DNA of 64,000 bases, taken from NCBI GenBank assembly GCA_019155185.1, contig CM032803.1:1920001-1984000 (forward strand), written 5' to 3'. Both the position numbers and the translations under genes were made by a program. This document shows, one piece after another, positions 36,008 through 46,794 of the stretch. How positions within the stretch are numbered: the first letter of the stretch is position 1; every line of letters begins with the position of its first letter. Under the pieces are notes generated by a model. That model saw only the letters and a list, made by a program, of their open reading frames with translations, did not search any database and had not been told where the DNA came from. The stretch comes from Beaufortia kweichowensis. Its lineage: Eukaryota; Chordata; Actinopteri; Cypriniformes; Gastromyzontidae.

Positions 36008-38003
36008 AGAGACAATGTAGATGATATTACACAGAGAATTGAACAAGATCCACACCTGCTCAGCTGTAATAAAAAGGCTTACACAACTACTGTAGCTCAT
36101 ACTTTGAAAAAAAATGGAAAGATTTAAAAGGCTGTAGAAGAAGTTGCAGATGATGTATCACATCTCATGCCTTGGTTCAAATTAAAACTTTTTAGAGTAA
36201 ATTTGTCAGGTTTATGTAAAGATGTATTAAAGTTATGATAAATTATCATAAATGTGACCTGCTATTATAATTTTGTCCAGCACAAAGTTCCGACATCTCA
36301 TTGGCATCAGCAGCGCAGACTGTGTAGGTGTCACTCATATTAAGAAAAGGGTGTCAGTGTAAAGCAGGTGTTTACATACATACATGTTGTGATGTTATTG
36401 ACATTACAGTAAATGAAGAAATTTCCTCCTTTTGACTCTGTTTACATATTTGAACACAAAGAGTAGGAAACTGTGTGTTTGCACTTATAGGCTACTTCAG
36501 AGTCAAGTAAATTATGACTTAAATCTGAATGTGACATGCGTTTACAAAACAATTGCACAATGGTATGAGATTAATATAATTCCAAATGCATGAAGAACAT
36601 GAATTATAAAATATAAATGACAAAAGCAAAGTTTAAAGCAGATATATAGCAACACAGAAAGAGCAACATCAGAAGTGTTTTATACTGAGGTGGCTCAGAG
36701 CAGCAGATAAGATGTTATAAATAACTGCAAGATTAAAACAAAACTCATTACTGTTGATTTTTGTCCTCGATATTATAATTATGATTATAAATGTCAATTA
36801 ACAGAATAAAACGTTTTTTAACCGAGAATAAATTGTAAATAGAAATCGATCAACAAACATGTAACTGAACCGCTCAGAGAATTTAGTTTATATTGAAAGA
36901 GTAAATATATCTGTATGCTGTTGTTTATGATGAACACACCTCTTCTGCACCGGTGAGTCATTTAAACGCCTCTGATTGGCCAGTACATTCACGCCCTGTC
37001 TGTGATTGGTTGTAATGCTCATCGCAGCTATTAATCTTTGATGCATGTGAGCAGCAGATCTAAACGGAATGCTGTAATGAATCGCATATTCCAGTTCGAT
37101 CCCTGATGTTTAATTTGGGCTAAACTGGGAACTGATCTCTCTTATCTGATTAATGATCAGTTATTGGAAACTTACGCGAACTTGCACAGTGAATAAGCCT
37201 TATTTGTTTAGGACACCTAAACCTTACAATTTACGTGAACGATCGTGTTTATATCATCTTACTCTTATACATGTTAAAATCATCGTATTCTTCTCGTCCT
37301 CGTGTTGCCATCCAACGTCAAAATAAACGCTGAAATCATAGGTGAAATCATATGTCAATCAACTGCCAGTAGCCAATAAGGATTATGGAGTGGCTCCTGT
37401 GGTGGCCAATCAGATGTCAGGGTTTTCAGGCCCACCCTCTGGCTCGTCACTGGATTTCATCAGAGGTGCAGAATAAAACTTTTGCTTTGATTTGCTCATT
37501 TTGCTTTCCTTAATGTTCTCCAGTAATTATATTTTAGAGCCAATATTTATACTAAAGCTAATGGGTGAACTGTCTTTCTTCTGAGAAAAGACCCTCATAA
37601 CTTCATGTGTCTTTTCTATATGTGTTAATAATAAAATATTCAGGATACATTAATAAACTAATAAGACAATAGATAGCATTAATAAAGTGTAACCTTATTC
37701 ATTTGCCTTGCATTGATCTCACGTATAACCAAAACTTGAAATGTGACACTGACGTCTTTTTTCCTCATTGAATGTTCATGATATATTTAGAAATACAACA
37801 CTTTAAAGGAGAATCATTGTATTGTTGTATGGCAGTGTTCAAATGTGCCAATGCAAATGTTGTGGTTTACAAAAACGTTTATAAAAAAGGTAACAGGAAG
37901 CCTGTGATGTCACGCTTTTTGTGACATCAGTGAGGTGTACAGTATAATACTGCAGTTGTGTTTAAAGAAGCAAGACAAACAGCCAAAGACTAATATAGTG
38001 AAG
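36008..38003. other. Spacer between NITR-B and NITR-C
   Basis: No gene seen. The NITR-B 3'UTR is at the left (AATAAA at 36068-36073). The central part (about 36250-37450) does not obviously match the other spacers and may be unit-specific. The last about 500 bases rejoin the shared upstream sequence and end in the NITR-C promoter. Confidence 0.45.
37905..37929 (+). promoter_or_regulatory. CRE-like inverted repeat upstream of NITR-C
   Basis: TGATGTCAC, spacer GCTTTTT, GTGACATCA, 74 bases before the start codon at 38004 and preceded by AACAGGAAGCC. It remains intact although the gene itself is frameshifted. Confidence 0.6.
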
Positions 38004-40515
38004 ATGTGCCTTTCTTTTATAATCTGGGTTTATGTCATCCTTCTAAATAATACATGTAAGTGTATACAACAATTTCTTTAATGATATATGACAACATATA
38101 CTTTTATATAATAGTTTTTCAAATTGAATCTTTTTACAATTCCTTTAGAATTTTGCTACTTTTCATTTTGAATATAAATTTTCAATTGAACTTAATTTCA
38201 TCTAGAGGAATGTATCTAATACATGTGTATAATTTATATTTAAACATTCTAACCAACTGAAAAGCATTTGTTTTTGAGTTGATATTAATTTATATTTTCA
38301 CTTTTATATAAGTAGAAGATTGAATTCATGACAAGCAATTTAATTTAAGAAGTTTTATGTTATATGTAGACCTATGACAAAACAAGCTTTTGACATCATT
38401 CAGCTTTGTCAATTAAATTTTTTTATTTCTTTCACATATAGACACAAGCGCGTCTGAGATTGTCAGTCAACCAGATCCATTGATGATCGTCTCCGTTGGA
38501 GATAATGTCACTTTGCGTTGCTTTATTTTAAAAAGTCACAGTAATCCCATTGTTTGGTACAAGCAAACTTCAGGACAACAACTTAATAATATTGTAATTG
38601 TACATATAGTTATGGAAAACCTTTGTTTTCTGATGAGTTTGTTTCTCAGCGGTTTTCTATTGAGAAAGACAAACAAGCATATCACTTGAAGATTTCAAAT
38701 GTTACTGCATCTGATGAAGCAATGTATTACTGTGGATTGATAGAGTTTGCGATTGTTTTTGGTGGAGGCACATATTTGACTTTGAAAGGTAAAAGTGTTC
38801 AACTTTAAGTAATTGATATAATCGAAGATTTCAGATATGATATAGCGTGTTTTGATATTTTATGCAACATCTCCAGGAAATAATAAATTAAGAAATAAAA
38901 GCATGAGGTAAATAATTTGTTAGGCAACATACAGATATATGCTATATTATTCTTTATATTTTATTTCTTTTGAAATTTCTGTTTATATTTTAAAATTGAT
39001 CTTGTGATTTAATATAGCATATTTTTGTCATTTTTTTAGGATCCCAACACAACCAGTATAAATCATCTGTGTCTGTTGTTCAGCAGCCTGTGTCGGCTTC
39101 TGTTCACCCCGGAGACACAGTGACCCTGTTGTGTTCTGTGCTGTCTGAACACACAACAGCAGATATCAGAATGTTCTGGTTCAGATCAGATTCAGAAAAA
39201 TCGGTTTCTCAAATCATTTACACTCGTAATCAGAGTGAGATTGATTCTGCTACACAGAGCTGCTCATATAATCTCTCCAAGGACATTATCAATCAGACAG
39301 ACACTGGCATGTATTACTGTGCTGTGATCACCTGTGGAAAAATTCTGTTCGGTAATGGAACAAATATAAATATAGGTAAGTGCCAAAACTCTTGCTCCTT
39401 AAATATTTTACCATTTATGTTAGACATTTTGTGCAAAAAGTTTTTGTATCAAAGTAAATGGTTTTGGCAAAAAAAAAACTATTAATAAAGCCCAGCAGTT
39501 CCCAAAAATTATGTATTTGTATTAATTTGTAGTAAATAGTGGGACTGTTTTGGACACTTAAGGAATTAACAATATATTTATTTCATTACTATTATTTAAT
39601 GTATGTGTACGGTGCTCTTAAAGAATACTAACCGTGAACATCAGTTACACAAAGTTTGACAACAAGTTGTTTTAACACTGTTGTTATTTTAAACAATATA
39701 AATATCTATGTTTTTATTTTAAACTATGTTTTTGGTTGCATGTTTTGCTTAAAGTATGTTGTAAATAAAGTATGTAAAAATAACCTATTTATATTGACTA
39801 ACAAGCAGATTACAATACATTCACATGCAGAATGTGTAACTAATGTGTTTTATAGTGAAGCCAGTGGAATCCATAGTGATTATATTGGGAGTATTATTGG
39901 GTGTTTGTGTGATTGTGATTACGGCTCAAGCTGTCTCAAGCCATAAAAAAGCACGTTATTACCATAACAGAGGTAAGCATTTAATTTCAGACAAAACCTT
40001 GTCTCCTAAAATAATAAATAAACCCAGTCCTTCAAAGAGAGCTCTTTTTATAAAGCTGGGCATTGCGACTTACAACACTGTAAAAATGATCATGTTTGCA
40101 CGCATTTTACCTTGTCGGATCCTTACGAATTCCTATTATTGATGTAAACTGATGTAATCTGGTAGGATGATGTAATCACATTAAATAACATTTTTGTTTT
40201 TACATGCATTTTATTTTTTTGTCTTTCACTAGAAAATGTTCAAAACATTGATAAAGAACATCTTTCCAGTCAGGTGTGTTTCACAAGTTAATTTTGATTC
40301 ATGCTATACATTTGAGGCAGAATACATTTTCCATAAATCTAGTATTTACTGTCTGTTATGTGTTACTCTTATAGGATTGTGATGGAATGGATTTGCATTA
40401 TGCTGCTCCACATTTTAAGGAGGGAAAAAACAGAAGATTAAGAAGAACAGAAGCTCCTCAGGACAGTGTGTACAGCCAGCTGAATAATCTCAGTGTAATT
40501 GACCAGCATAACTGA
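38004..40515 (+). pseudogene. NITR-C: two-Ig NITR with a frameshift in the V domain
   Basis: Exons by homology: 38004-38055, 38442-38788, 39040-39375, 39856-39972, 40233-40273, 40375-40515. The V exon is 347 bases where an in-frame exon of this type needs 348 (as in B). One base is missing near 38611-38620: the V frame breaks where A has GTGCAAAAACC and C has ATGGAAAACC. The 5' frame then runs to a stop at about 38687-38689, while the correct frame (QRFSIEKD, ISNVTASDEAMYYCG, J-like FGGGTYL) resumes downstream. All other exons, the splice sites, the ITIM SVYSQL and the promoter are intact. So this is either a very young pseudogene or an assembly or sequencing error in a short A run. Confidence 0.75.
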
Positions 40516-41939
40516 AGAGACAATGTAGATGATATTACACAGAGAATTTAACAAGTTTACTTTTAGGACCAAAAGGCTTAGAAGAAGTTAATGCAGACAA
40601 TGTATCACATCTCATGCATTGTCAGGTCTATGAAGATCTATGAAATGTGACCTACTATTACTATTATGATTTCTCATTATCATGATCATCTCATTAAGAA
40701 AAGGGTGTCAGTGTAAAGCAGGTGTTTATACATTGTTGGAGATTCATGGGCATTACAGTAAATTAACAAATTTCCTTCTATAGAGTCTGTTTGCATATTT
40801 GAACACAAACAGGAAACTTTTTTTTAACTCAGTTATTGATGTTTCTGCTGTCTCTCTGAGAATATGGGGAGTGGTGGGTGAAGGTCAAATAAACCGTCAA
40901 CAGAGCTTAAGATTGTAAAACAAATCTATACAAATTGGTATAATGTGTGTAACAGTGAACGGAGATGTTCTTTTTTTATTTTGATATGAACTGTTAACTA
41001 AAAACTGCTGACATAGTCCCTTCATTATGAGTACAGCAGTACCTTTACTTAAAAAACATGTTCTTATCTAATAACTGTTTCTAGTTTTGAACACCTATTG
41101 CTAACTATTAAAACATGACAGGTAAGTTTACAGTCAATTTATAGACAGATGTGATTTCCACACAGTAGCTACTTACTCTTTAGCTTTTAATCCTGCAGCA
41201 ACATGTTATCAACACTGCACATAATACTACAATGCGCCATTGAAAGACAACAATTGCTGCCAGATAATGTTAACGGTTTGATTTATTGATGATGAAAAAA
41301 AATGTGTTATACTTTTGTTTACAATAATTAAAGATTTTAAGTAACCCAAGTTTTAATTCAACGAATGTGCTGCGACGCATTTCCTGTGACACGTCTTGCG
41401 ACGCATTTGCTGCAAATGCATCTGTGCTATCAGCACTCACGTGACGGAATTTTAAAATGACAGTGTTTTTTAACTTTTGTGCATGTAAATCTGTTGTTGG
41501 AGACCCCGTAACAAAATTTTAAAATGACGTAATATGTGCACAAACTTGCTTCAAAATATGCATATAATTCACTAAACGTTTAATAGGAGCATTCTGTTTA
41601 AACCGGAATGTACAAATCTCCAAGTAAGATCATTTTCTGTACAACACTTGTTTAAAATAAAAAAAAGTTTGATCATTTTATGGTCGATATTTATGTCTTA
41701 CAGTTGCTTTAACATTGTTTTGTTGTATGCTTTTGATGTCAGCCAAACTGAATGAACTGTTCTAACGTAAAACACATCTGATCTAGAGCAGTATGATCAG
41801 TAAAGCATGTTTATAAACTCAAGCCACCAATCAGATTGAGTTGGCAATTATTAAAAGCACCTGTGCTGGTTTGGAGGAAGAGTATAAAGCTAGTGTGACC
41901 TGAGAATGCAAGGCTTCTGGAGTGGGGTGAACTATCAGG

Positions 41940-42060
41940 AGAGAATGAATGCATGAATGCATGAATGCATGAATGCATGAATGCATGCATAAATTAATTA
42001 ATGAATTAATGCATGAATGCATGAATTAATGAATGCATATGAATTAATGAGAATATGCAT
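41940..42060. repeat. Tandem ATGAATGC / ATTAATGA repeat
   Basis: Repeated units of about 8 bases (ATGAATGC) grade into ATTAATGA-type variants. A simple minisatellite in the NITR-C/D spacer. The open frame over it on the minus strand (poly Met-His-Ser-Cys-Ile) is an artefact. Confidence 0.85.
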
Positions 42061-42628
42061 TAGAACCAAGTTATTAAAAAAAGACACAAGTGTTGGTCCA
42101 CACTGACCTAGTAATTATTGAGTTTCCTGTTGTGGTATAAAGGCAGAGTAAAGAAAGTGTTAACCCCTCTAAATGTAAAGGTCAAGAACAGTTTGACACT
42201 CTTAGTGGGTTGTGTGGGATCATGACAGAAAGTTTTATTTTCTGTTCTTAACATATGTCTAAACATATAGAATAACAGTGACTGACTCTTTTATCAGAAC
42301 TGTGTTTTGCATGTGTGTTCGCAATGGCTTGATCCGATACAAGGGTATTGATCTCACCTACAATTTGATGTAATGTGGCACACACAAAGACAAAATTGAC
42401 AAAAAGACAAAAAATATTACATTTACGTATTTGATATTTATGTATTTAAAAAGCACAGCAGTAATTATTACATTTTTCTGATTAAATATTTATGTATTTG
42501 GATATTTATGTAAATCACATCAAAGGATAACCACTGTAGTCTTGCATTCTTTTGTATAGCAGTGTCACAATTGTTCCAATGCAATTGTTGTGGTTTACAA
42601 AAATGTTTACAAGGTAACAGGAAGCCTG

Positions 42629-42653
42629 TGATGTCACGCTTTTTGTGACATCA
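42629..42653 (+). promoter_or_regulatory. CRE-like inverted repeat upstream of NITR-D
   Basis: TGATGTCAC, spacer GCTTTTT, GTGACATCA, 74 bases before the start codon at 42728, preceded by AACAGGAAGCC. Confidence 0.6.
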
Positions 42654-42727
42654 GTAAGATGTACGGTGTAATGTTGCAGCAGTTTTTAAAGAAGCAGGAC
42701 AAACAGCCAAAGACTAATGAAGTGAAG

Positions 42728-45014
42728 ATGTGGGTTTCTTTTGTAATGTTGGTTTCTGTCATTCTTCTGAATATTATGTGTAAGTGTATACAATTTCTTT
42801 AATGATATGTGTGGTATGGTATGCCAATGGTATGCAATTTTTGCATTGAATCTATTTAGCTACTTTTAATTTTAAGCATTCATTTTAACAAACTTTAATG
42901 TAGAGCAATGCATAGTTTTCACTAATTTTCTATGATGCAATGCAAGTATTTATTACTCTCAATTTATTTCCCCCCATTGTATTACTAATTTAAATGTAGT
43001 GTTTTGGTTTAAATATTTTAACCAAGAGACTTTGATTTAAAATTTAGCATGAGCTATTTGTTTTGAGGTTAAATGATTAAGATTTGTTAAATAACCCAGA
43101 TGAAATACGATTTTCTTATTTCTTTCACCTACAGACACAAGCGCGTCTGAGATTATCAGTCAACCAGATCCATTGATGATCGTCTCTGTTGGTGATAATG
43201 TCACTTTGCATTGCTTTATTTTTAAAGGGCACAGTGATCCCATTGTTTGGTACAAGCAAACTTCAGGACAACAACTTTATATGATTGCAGTGGTGCAACA
43301 ATTTGTTGAAACGCCTAACAAGTTTTCTAACCATTTGAAATCACAGCGTTTTACTACTGACAACGGCACGGAAGTTTGTCACTTAAAGATTTCAAATGTT
43401 ACTGCATCTGATGAAGCAATGTATTACTGTGGATTGAAAAAGTTTGTTGAGGTTGTTTTTGGTGGAGGCACATATTTGACCTTGAAAGGTAAATGTTTTT
43501 AACTCTAAGTAATTTAAATAAAATATATTTTATTTCTGAACCATAAATGAAAGGGGACAAAACCTCTAGTAAACATCATCACATGGTTTTGGTATAAAAC
43601 AATGTTAATTTCTTCATTTTTTTAGGATCCCAACACAACCAGTATAAATCATCTGTGTCTGTTGTTCAGCAGCCTGTGTCGGCTTCTGTTCACCCCGGAG
43701 ACACAGTGACCCTGTTGTGTTCTGTGCTGTCTGAACGCACAACAGCAGATATCAGAATGTTCTGGTTCAGATCAGATTCAGAAAAATCTCAAATCATTTA
43801 CACTCGTAATCAGAGTGAGATTGATTCTGCTACACAGAGCTGCTCATATAATCTCTCCAAGGACATTATCAATCAGACAGACACTGGCATGTATTACTGT
43901 GCTGTGATCACCTGTGGAAAAATTCTGTTTGGTAATGGAACAAATATAAATATAGGTAAGTGCCAAAACTCTTGCTCCTTAAATATTTTAACATTTATCA
44001 AAGTTTTTGTATCAATGTAAATGGTTAAATGGTTATTGTGGGGAAATATGACCCCAACAAGTAGTGAGACCCTTTTAGACACTTAAAAAATTTGTAATGT
44101 ATTAAGTTCATTGCTTAAGATCATTAGTTCAAAGCAAGCACTTTATCAAAGCAAGCACTTTAGGCTAAATAATGAGCACTTTATTCAGTTTGTACTTGAC
44201 ATTTTGAGCAGTGACTGAGGTTATTTACTGTATGTTGGTAAAGTATAAAGATAATCAGCCAGTGCTCTCCATCGAGTTCTCTAAATAACTATGACTAACA
44301 CAATTCATTTTTAATTTTATAATAGCATGAACAATTATAACAATATACACAATGTGTTTTAATCTGAACTGTTTTATAGTGAAGCCAGTGGAATCCATAG
44401 TGATTATATTGGGGGGATTATTGGGTGTTTGTGTAATTGTGATTACGGCTCAAGCTGTCTCAAACCATAAAAAAGAAAGATATTACTACAAAAGAGGTAA
44501 GCATTTAATTTCAGACACAACCTCATGATAATATTTAGCCCTCAAAATCCAGAGAACACTCACTATAAGATGTTCTTTGTGACTTACATCATTGTAAAAA
44601 TGATATGTAAGAATGTTCACAAGCATTTTACTTTGTCTGATCCTTACAAATCACTTTCATTGATCGTTAAAATGATGTAACCAGGTTGGAAAAAACAACA
44701 TTTTTGTTTTTACATGCATTACATTTTTTTGTCTTTCAACCAGCAAATGTTCATACCATTGATAAAGAACATCATTCCAGTCAGGTGTGATTCACAAATT
44801 CATTTTGATTCATGGTATATATTTGGGGGTCATTTTCTATGTATTTACTGTCTGTTATGTGTTACTCTTATAGGATTGTGATGGAATGGATTTGCATTAT
44901 GCTGCTCCACATTTTAAGGAGGGAAAAAACAGAAGATTAAGAAGAACAGAAGCTCCTCAGGACAGTGTGTACAGCCAGCTGAATAATCTCAGTGTAATTG
45001 ACCAGCATAACTGA
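42728..45014 (+). CDS. NITR-D: two-Ig novel immune-type receptor
   Basis: Six exons: 42728-42779, 43135-43488, 43626-43955, 44380-44496, 44744-44784, 44874-45014, giving 344 residues with intact phases. Signal; V domain with VTLHCFI, IVWYKQTSGQQL, DEAMYYCG and J-like FGGGTYLTLKG (slightly longer than in A-C); I domain with J-like FGNGTNINIG and no Val-Ser insertion (as in A); uncharged TM; a tail with LHYAAP and the ITIM SVYSQL. The I exon has a single Arg where the others have His (SERTTAD against SEHTTAD). The V-I intron is the shortest in the array (137 bases). Probable inhibitory leukocyte receptor, as for A and B. Confidence 0.85.
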
Positions 45015-46120
45015 AGAGACAATGTAGATGCTATTACACAGAAAACTCTCACCTGCTCACCTATGATTCACTCGCAAATATATTTATATTGTAGACACCA
45101 GTAGACCATATTAAAACTTGTTGGAGTAAAAATTTTATTTAAAAAATCTATAAAAATGGTTTTCGTGAATTGGTATATTGTGTGTAATAGTTAATGGAGA
45201 TTGTCTACATTTTTTCCCAATTGAAAGATGACAACTACGACCATATAATCCCTGTTTCTGTAAAGATTTAAAGATGAAAAACAGATCAAGTTGCACTATC
45301 ATTTAGAATATTTAAAGACTTAAACTCATTATTTACAAAATATGCATTAAAACTACTACATTTATATGGGAACTGTAGGAAGTGTTTAAACAAAAATAGG
45401 AAGGAACTGAAACATATAAATCTCTGCATGAGATCGTTTTTAATACTACAGCACTTGGATCTGGACTATTGTGTTTTGAAATGCATCAGTTGACACAAGG
45501 TAAATAAAGCAAATTATATTATTTTATCATAACATAAAAACGTTCTCTCTCTTAGTGTTAAAAATTCTGACGTTTTATTACAACTTGTTTAATATTGAAA
45601 TAAGAAAATTAATTAATATAAAATGTTAGCTTTTGGCAAGGTTAAAATATTGAATGTCTGATACACCTTACTTTAACCTTAAGTGCCTCATCGATAGGTG
45701 GTGATTATTGATGACAAAAACAGTGAATTAATGTGAAGTACACTGAAGTTACTGTAGTGGTCCATTTGTTGTGGGTTGTGTCTGAAAGCTGTAAAATGCT
45801 TTTGTCTGAGGCTACATTTCAAGGTAGGGAGGCATCAAGACATTTTTCACTTCCTGTCTCCTGAAACACCTTTATACTTTGAAGGCAGCATAGAGTATCT
45901 TTCACGGCCTTGAATGTCCCACAATTCTGTGCGTGAGCGTCCACGGTGAACGGCTACTATTTGTTGGTCGGACCTGCATCCTCGATTTTTACCTACTTCC
46001 TACACTTATGTATATGAATTGTATTTGGATTTAAATGCAATATAAGATACCAATTTAGTTTAAACAAATCAAATTACGTTAAATTACATTCATATAAATA
46101 ATGTGTTTTGACTTTTATAG
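45015..46120. other. Region downstream of NITR-D
   Basis: No gene and no recognisable signal, V or I exon that could belong to the remnant NITR-E. AT-rich. Confidence 0.5.
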
Positions 46121-46794
46121 TGAAGCCAGTGGAATCTACAGTGATTACATTGGGAGTATTGTTGGGTGTTTGTGTGATTGTGATTACGACCCAAGCTGTT
46201 TAAAAACATTTATATAAAAATATATTACTACAAAAGAGGTAAGCTTTTACTTTCCTTTGCATGTACATCCCTGTCTCTTAAAACAATAAATTAGCTCAGT
46301 TCTTTAGGATCCAGATGACAATTTTTCTGGGCATTGTGACTTACAACACTGTAAAATGATAATGTTCACAAGCTTTTCACCTGGTCAGACCCTTCAAATT
46401 ACTTTCATTGGTGTAAACCGATGTTGGTTCAGTTACATTAAATAACTTTTTTTACTTTATTAACATTAGTTCATGTTATTTCCAGTATAGCATTTAGTTC
46501 ATTTTCTTCAGTCAGGTGTGCTTCTTAAATTCATTTTGATTCAGTAAATATATTTTGAAGTCAGAACATTTACACCTAATTAAAGAGGTAAATTTTTTAT
46601 AATTGTGTTATTTACTTTTACTTTGTCATCATCTGTTACTCTAACAGGACTGTGATGCAGTGCATTTGCTTTATGCTGCCTCGCATTTTAAGGAGGACAA
46701 AAGCAGAAGATCAAGAAGAACAGAAGATCCTCAGGACAGTGTGTACAGCCATCTGAATGATCTCAGTGTGATTGAATACAGGATAATTAAATAG
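46121..46794 (+). pseudogene. NITR-E: 3' remnant of a NITR gene
   Basis: A TM exon (46121-46238) clearly homologous to those of A-D (VKPVES, then GVLLGVCVIVIT) carries an in-frame TAA at 46201-46203, just after the membrane segment. Its length is 118 where the others have 117. The fifth exon is nearly gone; only a CTTCAGTCAGGTGTG-like scrap near 46505 is left. The last exon (46648-46794) is open and keeps a tail with LLYAAS and the ITIM SVYSHL, ending in a shifted C-terminus. No signal, V or I exons were found upstream. Dead fragment. Confidence 0.75.

Larger units (their letters stand above)
40516..42727. other. Spacer between NITR-C and NITR-D
   Basis: No gene seen. It contains the NITR-C 3'UTR, a small direct repeat around GCGACGCATTT (about 41372 and 41399), a tandem repeat at 41940-42060, and from about 41640 the conserved upstream sequence of the duplicated unit (GAGGAAGAGTATAAAGC at about 41874), ending in the NITR-D promoter. 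Confidence 0.5.

Noticed and set aside
41831..42022. Minus-strand frame rich in Met-His-Ser-Cys-Ile, and a possible CRISPR-like array
   Set aside because: The repeat is a plain 8-base minisatellite without unique spacers, in a vertebrate genome.
29799..43955. Somatic V(D)J-type rearrangement of the NITR V domains
   Set aside because: The J-like motifs (FGxGTxLxLK) are continuous with V in the same exon and no recombination signal was seen beside them; these are germline-joined receptors.
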